Source: APNM01 sp040361335
Lineage (GTDB): Bacteria; Pseudomonadota; Gammaproteobacteria; Nevskiales; Salinisphaeraceae
Length of the DNA: 64,000 nt
Direction of reading: 5' to 3'
Assembly (NCBI RefSeq): GCF_040361335.1
Contig: NZ_APNM01000003.1
Span: forward strand, 124,001-188,000
The stretch's first letter is position 1. Every line of letters begins with the position of its first letter. The notes beneath the pieces are model-generated. The model saw only the letters and a program-made list of their open reading frames with translations. It was not told the origin of the DNA and did not search any database. The translations under genes and the position numbers were made by a program. Positions 35,487 to 43,444 of this stretch are shown here, piece by piece.

Positions 35487-35824
35487 GCCGCCCAGACCAG
35501 CTTGCACCCCAGGTGGAGGAACTGGTCGACATGGAAGCCGTACCAGCGCCGGCACTTGCCGAAGTCGATGATCCAGTGGGCCACGGTCTCGGCCACGCCC
35601 AGCAGCACCGAGCCGGTGGCCAGGGCCACCGCGCCGCCGTGGATCAGGCAGTGGGCGGTCAGCACGTGCGCCCAGACCAGCTCGTCGCGGCCGGCCAGGG
35701 CACGCAGCGGCCGGGCGCCGGGGCTCTTGCCGTGCACCATCCATTCTGTCTGCAGCGCGAAATCGCCCAGGGCATGGCCCACGAGCATCCAGAACAATAC
35801 GGCGAACAGGCCGGCTTCCAGCAT
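35468..35824 (-). CDS. DUF3307 membrane protein
   Basis: A 118-residue protein with three or four membrane helices and the family marks GHALGDFALQTEWMV, LTAHCLIHGGAVALA and HWIIDFGKCR. DUF3307 proteins have unknown function. The ATG at 35824 has GGAGG seven bases upstream; the open frame continues upstream only as antisense. The downstream cyclase starts inside its last codons, so both are probably made from one mRNA. Confidence 0.8.
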   Translation of the reverse strand: MLEAGLFAVLFWMLVGHALGDFALQTEWMVHGKSPGARPLRALAGRDELVWAHVLTAHCLIHGGAVALATGSVLLGVAETVAHWIIDFGKCRRWYGFHVDQFLHLGCKLVWAACWLAL

Positions 35825-35956
35825 GGCGGGTCCTCCGGGACGGCCCCAGCAAAGGGCTTCGAGAATCGCATTTGGCCGGCACGGCGGCAAGGCGGCGTCG
35901 AACCGGCTGCTATATCCTGTGATGTGTTTTTCGGCTACGCTTGCCGCGGAACCGAC

Positions 35957-36793
35957 ATGAACTCTTTCCCCATGCGACTGCGACGATTCTGCCTCACTGC
36001 CGCCGTACTGCTGGCCGGCGCCGCCGCGGCCGGCGACGGCGGACGGAGCGCCGAGGAAGTGCGGGCCTGCTCGCGCGCGAACCTGCCCGACCGCACCCTT
36101 CGCCAGGAGGTGGCGCTCGAGGTCCACGACCGGGCGGGTGGCACCCAGTCGCGCGGCGGGCGTTTCTACCTGAAGCGCTATCCCGATCACGACGAGACCC
36201 GCAGCACGCTGCGCCTCACCTCGCCGATCGACGTCAAGGGCATGGCCTATCTCATGATCGACCGGGCGGAGGGCGACCAGCTCTTCCTGTACCTGCCGTC
36301 GATGCAACGGGTGCGCCGTATCACCGGCGATTCCGCCGGCGACAGTCTCATGGGTACGGACTTCTCCTACGCCGACATCCGGCAACTGCATTCGATGTCG
36401 GCGGGGGGCGAGGCGACCCGGCTGGCGCCGGGCGAGATCGACGGGCGCGCTGTGGACCGGGTCGCCCTCACCGCGGCGGCGGAGGCCGAGACCCCCTATC
36501 GGCGGATCGAATTCGCGGTCGACCGGACCACTTGCGTGCCCCTGCGCACGGTGTTCTTCGTCGAGGGCGACACGCCTCGAAAGCGCCTCGAGGCCGATCC
36601 CGACAGCCTGCGCCGCATCGACGGGCGCTGGCTGGCGACCCGCCTGGTCATGCGCGACCTGCGTGACGGCACCCACACGGTGCTGACGGTCGAGGACACG
36701 CGTTACGACGAGGGCGTCTCGGACATCATCTTCAATCCCCGGAGCTTCCACATGGGCGCCGCGGGGCCGTCCCCGGGCGGCGGCAGCGGGTGA
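35957..36793 (+). CDS. LolA-like outer membrane lipoprotein-sorting protein
   Basis: The 278-residue exported protein has a signal peptide (RLRRFCLTAAVLLAGAAAAG) and a body of the 'outer membrane lipoprotein-sorting' family. The marks are DVKGMAYLMIDRAEGDQLF, LPSMQRVRRITGDSAGDSLMGTD split by short turns, and a C-terminal FNPRSFHMG. Family members usually pair with an RND/MMPL transporter and are thought to carry lipid between membranes. That pairing is seen here: the transporter starts 34 bases downstream. It is the first gene of the eight-gene operon ending at 46069. Confidence 0.85.
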   Translation: MNSFPMRLRRFCLTAAVLLAGAAAAGDGGRSAEEVRACSRANLPDRTLRQEVALEVHDRAGGTQSRGGRFYLKRYPDHDETRSTLRLTSPIDVKGMAYLMIDRAEGDQLFLYLPSMQRVRRITGDSAGDSLMGTDFSYADIRQLHSMSAGGEATRLAPGEIDGRAVDRVALTAAAEAETPYRRIEFAVDRTTCVPLRTVFFVEGDTPRKRLEADPDSLRRIDGRWLATRLVMRDLRDGTHTVLTVEDTRYDEGVSDIIFNPRSFHMGAAGPSPGGGSG

Positions 36794-36827
36794 GGCCCGG
36801 GGCGCACGCAGCAGGGAGCGCGGTGGC

Positions 36828-39536
36828 GTGACCGGGGACCGTCTCGCCGGCCGGGTCGCGCGCCATCCGCTTCTGATCGCGGCGCTGGTGGCCGTGGTCA
36901 CCGCGCTCGCCGCCGTGCAGCTCACGGGCTGGCCGGTCGGTACCTCGCGGCTCGTCATCGATCCCTCCCTGGAGGCGCTGCTGCCGCTGGACAACGAAGA
37001 GCGGCGCTATCTGGACCGTGTGGAATCGGTGTTCGGACATACCGAGGCCGTGGTCGCCGCGGTCTATGTCGAGGATGCCTTCACGCCCGCGAACCTGGCC
37101 GCGGTGGCCCGGATGACCGAGCGGCTGCGGGCGCGGTCCTGGGTGTCCCGGGTCTGGTCGCTGGCCGCCGCGCCCGATCTGCGCGCGGACGGGGACGCGC
37201 TCGACCTCGGCGGCATCGCCGCCGCCGGGGTCACGCCGGCGGAAGCCGCGGCCCTCCGGACCGCGGTCCGTTCGAATCCCCTCTATGCCGACACCCTGAT
37301 CTCGGGCGACGGGGCGACCGCGCTGGTGGTCTACCTGCGGCCGGCCTACGAGGATGCGCCGGGCACCGGCGACGCGGTGCGCGAGATCCGGCGGATACTC
37401 GAGGACGACGCGGGCGGGGCCGAGGTCCGGCTCTCGGGGCCGCCGGTGGTCAAGGCCGCCACCGGCGAGGCGCTGATGCGGGAGCTCGGACGCATCCTGC
37501 CCAGCCTGTTCGTGCTCGTGGCCGTGATCCTGGCCGCCGCCTTCCGCAGCGTGCGCGGTGTGCTGCTGCCGGCCGCCGTGATCGGCACGATCCTGATCTG
37601 GACCCTGGCGGTGCTGGCCGTCGGCGGGCGCCCGCTCAACCTGATCACCGCCATCGTGCCGCCGGTGACCGTGGTCATCGGGCTGGCCTACGCCCTGCAT
37701 TTCCTGTCCGCGTATTACCGGGTCGCCCCCGAGGGCGGCGCCGACGGGGTGCGCAGGACCCTGCTCGACATCGCGCTGCCGCTGATCATGACCGGCGCCA
37801 CCACCGCCGCCGGTTTCCTGGCCCTGACCCTGTCGCCGCTGCAGCCGATCCGGGAGTTCGGCTGGCTCTCGGCCGTGGGCGTGCTGATCGCGGTGTTTCT
37901 CTCGCTCACGCTGCTGCCGTCGTTGCTGATCCTGTTCGGCTGCCGGCGCCTGTCGGGACCGCCCGCGCTCAAGTGGTTCGCCGATTTCGCCGAGTGGCTG
38001 GGGCGTTTCAACCTGCGCCACCGGCGGACGATCCTGGCCGCGGGCGGCCTGCTGCTCGCGGTCTCCGCGATCGGCAGTCTCCAGATCCGGGCCGGAACCG
38101 ACTACATCCAGGGCTTCGCGCCCGATCACCCGGTACGCGCCGACTTCCAGCGCATCGGCGCCGACTTCGGCGGCGCCACGCCCCTGTCCGTGGTCCTCGA
38201 GAGTCCGGTCGCGGACACCTTCGCGCGTCCGGATGTCCTGCGCGCGGTGGCCGGTTTCCAGGACTGGCTGGAGGCCCAGCCGGAAGTCGGGGCGGTCACG
38301 TCGTTGGTCGATTACCTCACGGTGCTGAACCGCGCCATGGGCGGGGCGGAGGACGCCGCGCTCCCGGACGACCGGCGCACGGTCAAGCAGCTCCTGCTGC
38401 TGGGCGGGGGCGATACGCTGGACGGCCTGGCCGACGGCGGCCTGACCATGACCCACCTGCGGGTGCGCGCCCGGGTCTCCGACAGCGAGGCCATCGAATC
38501 CCTGGTCGCGCGGATCCGGGACCGGATGGCGGCCCTGCCGCCGCCGGTGACCGGGCGGGTCACGGGCACGCCCGTGCTCATGACCAATGCCGTCGACGCG
38601 ATCGTCAGCGGCCAGGCAGTGACCGTCGGGGCCGCCCTGCTGGTGGTGTTCCTGCTGCTGTCGGCCCTGTTCACCTCGCTGCGGGTGGGGCTGATCACGC
38701 TGGTCCCCAACCTGCTGCCGGTGATGGCCTACTTCGGGGCACTGGGTTTGGCCGGCATCAGCCTCAACCCCACCACCAGCCTGATCGCCTGCATCGTGCT
38801 CGGCATCGCGGTGGACGACACCCTGTACTACTTCGCGCGCTTCAACCGCGACGCGCGCGATCTGGCGGACGAGGCGCGCGCCACCCGCAGCGCCCTGAGC
38901 ACCGTGATACGGCCCATGACGTATTCCTCGCTGGCCCTGGTCGCCGGGTTCCTGGTACTGACCGCCAGCGACCTGCAGAACCAGGTCCAGTTCGGCGCCC
39001 TGGCGGCCTTCACGGTCGCGGTGGCCTGGCTCACGGACGTCACGTTCACGCCGGCGCTGGCCTCGCGGGTGCGTATCGTCACCCTGTGGGATCTGTTGCG
39101 TCTGGACCTGGGGCACAGCCCGCAGCAGTCGATCCCCCTGTTCGAGGGCTTGTCCCTGCGCCAGGCCCGGATCTTCGCGCTGCTGTCGCGCATGCAGACC
39201 TTTCGCGCCGGCGAGCGGGTGCTTTCCGAGGGTGACGAGGCCGGCGACATCTTCGTGGTCATCGACGGCGAACTCCGCGCCTGGGTGGCCCGCGAGGGGG
39301 AAACGGTGGAGCTGTCGCGCATGCGCCGGGGGGCGGTCATGGGCGAGGTCGGGCATTTCGCCAAGCGCCGCACCGCGAATGTCGACGCGGTCTCGGACGT
39401 GCGTCTCCTGCGCTTCGACAGCGCCGATCTGGACCGGCTGCGGCGCCGCAGCCCGCGGATCGCGGCGCTGGTGTTCCGGAACCTGAACGCGATCCAGGCC
39501 CGCCGGCTCGCCGAGACCACGCAGTTGCTGCGCTGA
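36828..39536 (+). CDS. RND/MMPL transporter fused to a cyclic-nucleotide-binding domain
   Basis: The 902-residue protein has two MMPL repeats, each a large periplasmic loop plus membrane bundle (for example LFVLVAVILAAAF, LITAIVPPVTVVIGLAYALH, LVVFLLLSALF, GISLNPTTSLIACIVLGIAV). The last 130 residues or so (from IPLFEGLSLRQARIF) form a Crp-type domain with GDEAGDIFVVIDGEL and a phosphate-binding cassette GEVGHFAKRRTANVDA that keeps the conserved Glu and Arg. Most RND pumps lack such a domain. The start is GTG, with CAGGGAG upstream. Confidence 0.9.
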   Translation: MTGDRLAGRVARHPLLIAALVAVVTALAAVQLTGWPVGTSRLVIDPSLEALLPLDNEERRYLDRVESVFGHTEAVVAAVYVEDAFTPANLAAVARMTERLRARSWVSRVWSLAAAPDLRADGDALDLGGIAAAGVTPAEAAALRTAVRSNPLYADTLISGDGATALVVYLRPAYEDAPGTGDAVREIRRILEDDAGGAEVRLSGPPVVKAATGEALMRELGRILPSLFVLVAVILAAAFRSVRGVLLPAAVIGTILIWTLAVLAVGGRPLNLITAIVPPVTVVIGLAYALHFLSAYYRVAPEGGADGVRRTLLDIALPLIMTGATTAAGFLALTLSPLQPIREFGWLSAVGVLIAVFLSLTLLPSLLILFGCRRLSGPPALKWFADFAEWLGRFNLRHRRTILAAGGLLLAVSAIGSLQIRAGTDYIQGFAPDHPVRADFQRIGADFGGATPLSVVLESPVADTFARPDVLRAVAGFQDWLEAQPEVGAVTSLVDYLTVLNRAMGGAEDAALPDDRRTVKQLLLLGGGDTLDGLADGGLTMTHLRVRARVSDSEAIESLVARIRDRMAALPPPVTGRVTGTPVLMTNAVDAIVSGQAVTVGAALLVVFLLLSALFTSLRVGLITLVPNLLPVMAYFGALGLAGISLNPTTSLIACIVLGIAVDDTLYYFARFNRDARDLADEARATRSALSTVIRPMTYSSLALVAGFLVLTASDLQNQVQFGALAAFTVAVAWLTDVTFTPALASRVRIVTLWDLLRLDLGHSPQQSIPLFEGLSLRQARIFALLSRMQTFRAGERVLSEGDEAGDIFVVIDGELRAWVAREGETVELSRMRRGAVMGEVGHFAKRRTANVDAVSDVRLLRFDSADLDRLRRRSPRIAALVFRNLNAIQARRLAETTQLLR

Positions 39537-39625
39537 GCGAAAAGGAAACCCAACTGTTAAGATCGAAACGGCTCGGCAACACCGGCGATGACGCGTTGTC
39601 GAACCGGGTGCGAACGAGGAGAACC

Positions 39626-40432
39626 ATGCTGCGAACAATGCGCGCGGGGGCGGCGTCCTTGTGCTGTCTTCTGATCCTGGGAGCCGCCGGTCCGGCATCC
39701 GCCGCGGATGCCACCGGCCAGGCCCTGGGGACGGCGGAACAGACCAACCGGCAGGACGCCGCGTCACAGAATCGAATCGACGAGCTCTCGGAGGAAACCC
39801 GGGAGATGCTGGAGGCGTACCGCACCGCGATCACGCGCAAGCAGCAGCTCGAGGTCTACAACCGCGAGCTGGCGCGGATTGTCGAGGAGCAGGTCCGCCG
39901 CAAGGAGCGGCTGAGTTCGCGCGTGGACGAGGTCGCCCGGCTCGGCGAGGAGATCGAACCGCTGATGCTGCGCATGATCGACGGTCTGCAGCGGTTCGTC
40001 GAGTCCGATCTGCCGTTCCGCCTGGAGGCGCGCAAGCAGCGTATCCAGGATCTGCGCGGCGCGGTCTCCGATCCCGGCACCAACGCCGCCGAGCAGTTCC
40101 GGCGGGTGCTGGAGGCCTACCAGAAGGAGGCCGAATACGGCCGCACCATGGGCACCTACCGGGGCGAGCTCACCTTCGACGGCGAACCGCGGCTGGTCGA
40201 GTTCCTGCGCGTCGGCCGGGTGATGCTGTTCTATATCTCCCCGGACGACGCCAACGTCGGTTACTGGGACTCGCAAGCCGAGGCCTGGAAACCGCTGCCC
40301 GCGCGCTATCGGCGGCCGGTACGCGAGGGCATCCGCGTGGCCCGCGACCAGGCCGCGCCGCAACTGGTCGAGATCGCGGTGCCGGCGCCGAGCCCGGCCG
40401 AGGACGGCGACGGCGGGGAGGATGGCTCATGA
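39626..40432 (+). CDS. DUF3450 periplasmic coiled-coil protein
   Basis: The 268-residue exported protein has a signal peptide (AGAASLCCLLILGAAGPASA) and a long heptad-rich coiled coil (about residues 40-120), then a globular part with LMLRMIDGLQRFVESDLPF and RVGRVMLFYISPD. DUF3450 proteins are encoded with TonB2-type ExbB/ExbD/TonB systems in marine gammaproteobacteria, as here. The ATG at 39626 has GAGGAG upstream; the longer frame lacks a signal-like N-terminus. The next gene overlaps its stop (ATGA). Confidence 0.88.
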   Translation: MLRTMRAGAASLCCLLILGAAGPASAADATGQALGTAEQTNRQDAASQNRIDELSEETREMLEAYRTAITRKQQLEVYNRELARIVEEQVRRKERLSSRVDEVARLGEEIEPLMLRMIDGLQRFVESDLPFRLEARKQRIQDLRGAVSDPGTNAAEQFRRVLEAYQKEAEYGRTMGTYRGELTFDGEPRLVEFLRVGRVMLFYISPDDANVGYWDSQAEAWKPLPARYRRPVREGIRVARDQAAPQLVEIAVPAPSPAEDGDGGEDGS

Positions 40433-41784
40433 AACGTGTCGTGACCGTCCTTCTGGCGGCTCTGGCCGTGGCCGTGCCGGCGCAGGCGGCGCCGGACCCC
40501 GAGAGCCTGTTGCGCGAGCTGCGCCAGGCGCAGCAGCAGAGCCAGGAAATCAACAGCGAGCGCGAGCGCCGTTTCCTGGAGAACAAGCAGGAGCAGGCCC
40601 GGATGCTGCGCGAGGCCCGGGCCGAGCTGGCCCCCGTGGAGCGGCGTACCGGGGAACTGCGCGCGCGCTACGACAGCCTCCGGGAGGATCTGAAGGCGCT
40701 GGAGGAAAAGCTCAGCGAGGAGGCCGGCGACCTCAACCAGATGGTCGCGGTCGTGCGCCAGGCCGCCGGCGATCTCCAGGCGGTGGCCGGCGATTCCCTG
40801 GTTACCGCCCAGTACCCGGAACGCGAATCCGAACTGGCGTCGCTGGCGGCCAGCGACAGCGTTCCCACGACGGGCGAGCTGGAGGAGCTCTGGTACCTGC
40901 TGCAGCAGGAGATGACCGCCACCGGCAACGTGGTCCGCTTCCATGCGCCGGTGGTCTCGCCGGACGGCAGCCGGCGCGAGCGGGAAGTCGTGCGCGTGGG
41001 GCCGTTCGTGGCGGTGGCCGGCGATACCTTCCTGCAGTACCTGCCGGGCACGGGCCTCAAGGCCCTGGCGCGCCAGCCGGGCGGCGGCGCGCGCGAGATG
41101 GCCGCCGAGCTGAGTGCGGCCGGGCCCGGCACGGGCGTGCATCCCATGGTGATCGATCCCACCCGCGGCTCGGTGCTGGAACTGCTGGTGCAGCGTCCCG
41201 GCGTGATCGAGCGCATCCGCCAGGGCGGCGGCGTCGGCGCGGTGATCATCGTGATCGGGCTCGCCGGATTGGTGATCGCGCTGTGGCAGGGACTGAGACT
41301 GGTTTCCGTCGGCCGGCGCGTGCGCCGCCAGCTCAAGCAGGTGGACCGGCCCAGCCCCGACAACCCCCTGGGTCGCGTGCTCGCCGCCGGCCGCGAGGCG
41401 GGCGTCGACGACCCCGAGAGCCTGGAGCTCAAGGTCGACGAGGCCGTGATGCGCGAGGTGCCGGGCCTGCAAAGGGCCCAGCCGCTGATCAAGCTGCTGG
41501 CCGCCGTGGCGCCCCTGCTGGGGCTGCTCGGCACTGTGGTGGGCATGATCGCGACCTTCCAGGCGATCACCCTGTTCGGCACCGGCGATCCCAAGATGAT
41601 GGCCGGCGGCATTTCCCAGGCCCTGATGACGACCGTGATGGGCCTGATCGTGGCGATCCCGCTGCTGTTCGCGCACAGCGTGCTCGCCGCCCGCAGCCGC
41701 GCGGTGATCCAGGTGCTGGAGGAGCAGAGCTCCGGCCTACTGGCGCGTGCCGCCGAACGGTCGGGAGGCGGCGGTCATGCCTGA
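40429..41784 (+). CDS. TtpC-like large MotA/TolQ/ExbB proton-channel protein
   Basis: The 451-residue protein has a signal peptide (VVTVLLAALAVAVPAQA), a periplasmic coiled coil with repeated charged residues (about 25-110), a globular segment, and a C-terminal ExbB/TolQ unit. That unit has three membrane helices (VGAVIIVIGLAGLVIALW, LLGLLGTVVGMIATFQAIT, ALMTTVMGLIVAIPLLF). This layout is that of TtpC, the extra ExbB-like partner of TonB2 systems. The downstream exbB begins inside its last codons. Confidence 0.88.
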   Translation: MKRVVTVLLAALAVAVPAQAAPDPESLLRELRQAQQQSQEINSERERRFLENKQEQARMLREARAELAPVERRTGELRARYDSLREDLKALEEKLSEEAGDLNQMVAVVRQAAGDLQAVAGDSLVTAQYPERESELASLAASDSVPTTGELEELWYLLQQEMTATGNVVRFHAPVVSPDGSRREREVVRVGPFVAVAGDTFLQYLPGTGLKALARQPGGGAREMAAELSAAGPGTGVHPMVIDPTRGSVLELLVQRPGVIERIRQGGGVGAVIIVIGLAGLVIALWQGLRLVSVGRRVRRQLKQVDRPSPDNPLGRVLAAGREAGVDDPESLELKVDEAVMREVPGLQRAQPLIKLLAAVAPLLGLLGTVVGMIATFQAITLFGTGDPKMMAGGISQALMTTVMGLIVAIPLLFAHSVLAARSRAVIQVLEEQSSGLLARAAERSGGGGHA

Positions 41785-42298
41785 ATGGCTGGCGGCCTTC
41801 ATCGATGCCGGCGGGGACACCCTGTGGGCGATCCTCGCCGTGACCGTGATCCTGTGGACCCTGATCCTCGAACGGCTCTGGTTCTACGCGCGGGTCTTCC
41901 CCCGGCATCGCGACACCTGGGTCGCGGAGTGGCGAGAGCGGCGCGACCGGTCGAGCTGGCGGGCGCGCGCGATCCGGCGCCAGAACATCTCCCAGGCCGA
42001 CCTGGAGCTGCGCGCCGGGGTGCGTGCCATCCGTACCCTGATCGCGGTCTGTCCGCTCCTGGGTCTGCTGGGCACGGTCACCGGCATGATCCAGGTGTTC
42101 GACGTGATGGCGCTGGAGGGCACCGGCGACGCCCGCGCCATGGCCAGCGGCGTGTCGCGGGCCACCATCCCGACCATGGCCGGGATGGTGGTGGCCCTGT
42201 CCGGCCTGTATTTCGGCACCCGTCTGCCGCAGCGTGCCCGGCTCGAGGTGCGGCGGCTGGCGGACCGGCTCGACATCCGTGAGGCGGAGGCGGCCTGA
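41777..42298 (+). CDS. exbB: ExbB/TolQ-type proton channel subunit
   Basis: The 173-residue protein has three membrane helices (LWAILAVTVILWTLILERLW; LIAVCPLLGLLGTVTGMIQV; TIPTMAGMVVALSGLYFG) and the family GLLGTVTGMI motif. It should form the proton channel with ExbD. The ATG at 41777 overlaps the TtpC-like gene by eight bases, and its TGA overlaps the exbD ATG by one base (TGATG), so synthesis is tightly coupled. Confidence 0.9.
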   Translation: MPEWLAAFIDAGGDTLWAILAVTVILWTLILERLWFYARVFPRHRDTWVAEWRERRDRSSWRARAIRRQNISQADLELRAGVRAIRTLIAVCPLLGLLGTVTGMIQVFDVMALEGTGDARAMASGVSRATIPTMAGMVVALSGLYFGTRLPQRARLEVRRLADRLDIREAEAA

Positions 42299-42708
42299 TG
42301 GCTCGGAGACGACACCTCAACCTGGCGGAGGAGGAAGACACCGAGATCAACATGACCCCGATGCTCGACATCGTGTTCATCATGCTGATCTTCTTCATCG
42401 TCACCACCTCCTTCGTGAAGGAGTCCGGGATCACGGTCGACCAGCCCACCGCGGAGACCGCGCAGCGCCAGGAGTCCAGCAACATCCTCATCGGCATCAA
42501 TCCGGCCGGCGAGGTCTGGATCGACAAGCGCTCGGTCGACGTGCGCGCGGTGCGCGCCTCGGTGGAGCGGCTGCGCGCCGAGAACCCGGATTCGGCCGTC
42601 ATCATCCAGGCCGACCAGAAGGCGCCCAGCGGTCTCCTGGTGCGGGTGATGGACCAGGTCCGCGCCGCCGGCGTCGAGGACATGGCCATCGCCGCGAGTC
42701 CGGAATAG
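42298..42708 (+). CDS. exbD: ExbD/TolR-type proton channel subunit
   Basis: The 136-residue protein has one N-terminal membrane helix (MLDIVFIMLIFFIVTTSF) carrying the essential aspartate, preceded by EINMTPM, and a periplasmic domain (VDQPTAETAQR, ILIGINPAGEVWIDK). It is the standard partner of the ExbB encoded directly upstream. Confidence 0.94.
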   Translation: MARRRHLNLAEEEDTEINMTPMLDIVFIMLIFFIVTTSFVKESGITVDQPTAETAQRQESSNILIGINPAGEVWIDKRSVDVRAVRASVERLRAENPDSAVIIQADQKAPSGLLVRVMDQVRAAGVEDMAIAASPE

Positions 42709-42727
42709 CGGGGTCGCACGGGCCGTC

Positions 42728-43438
42728 ATGCGCCGCCTCCCCGGGGCATTCGTCGTCGCCGTGGCCATCGGCCTGGCGCTGTTCTGGCTGATGCAATGGC
42801 TGGTGGCGCCGCCGGAGGACGAAGGCACCGACATCGCGGGCAAGCCCTCGGTGCGGGTCGCCAGCCTGGACGAGCCGCCGGAGCCCGAGCCGGAGGCCGC
42901 CGCGGCCGGAGGCGGCGGATCGCCCGCGCCGCCGGGGCCGCCGCCGGTGCCCGGCCTGGACCGGCCCAGCGGCATCCCCATCCCGGCGCCCAAGGCCGAC
43001 CGCGACGTGCTCATGCCCGAGCTCGACTTCGAGACCGACCTGTCCAGCATGTCGGGCATGGGCGAGGCCCTGGGCGGTTTCGGTGGCGGCGGTTCGGGGG
43101 GCGGCGCCGGCGGCGGCGAGGGCACCGGTTTCGGTCCCGGGTCGGGCGAGGGGGCCGGCGGACGCGACCTGGTGCCGCTGTCCACGGCCCGGCCGCAGAT
43201 CCCGCGCAGCGCCTGCCGGCGCGGGATCGAGGGCTGGGCCCTGGCCGAGTTCAACGTCACGCCGCGCGGCAAGGTGACCAACGTGCGCGTCCTGGACGCG
43301 CAGCCGCGCGGCATCTTCGAGCAGGCCATGGTCGAGAGCCTGCAGAACTGGCTGTACCAGGCCACCGACGGCGAGACCTATGAGGTCACCTTCCGTTTCG
43401 AGTTCAAGCTCGAGGACTGCAAGCTGAACTGGGACTGA
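42728..43438 (+). CDS. TonB-like energy transducer
   Basis: The 236-residue protein has an N-terminal membrane anchor (FVVAVAIGLALFWLMQWLV), a Pro/Glu- and Gly-rich periplasmic spacer (PEPEPEAAAAGGGG and GGFGGGGSGGGAGGGEGTG), and a C-terminal TonB domain (RRGIEGWALAEFNVTPRGKV, then MVESLQNWLYQ). A glycine-rich spacer in place of the usual Pro-Lys/Pro-Glu rod is unusual. No TonB-dependent receptor gene is in the window. Confidence 0.88.
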   Translation: MRRLPGAFVVAVAIGLALFWLMQWLVAPPEDEGTDIAGKPSVRVASLDEPPEPEPEAAAAGGGGSPAPPGPPPVPGLDRPSGIPIPAPKADRDVLMPELDFETDLSSMSGMGEALGGFGGGGSGGGAGGGEGTGFGPGSGEGAGGRDLVPLSTARPQIPRSACRRGIEGWALAEFNVTPRGKVTNVRVLDAQPRGIFEQAMVESLQNWLYQATDGETYEVTFRFEFKLEDCKLNWD

Positions 43439-43444
43439 CACGGG

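Noticed and set aside
36732..39767. 1011-codon minus-strand frame opposite the RND gene
   Set aside because: Low-complexity Arg/Gly/His/Gln-rich translation typical of antisense shadow; the plus-strand RND-cNMP protein is convincing.
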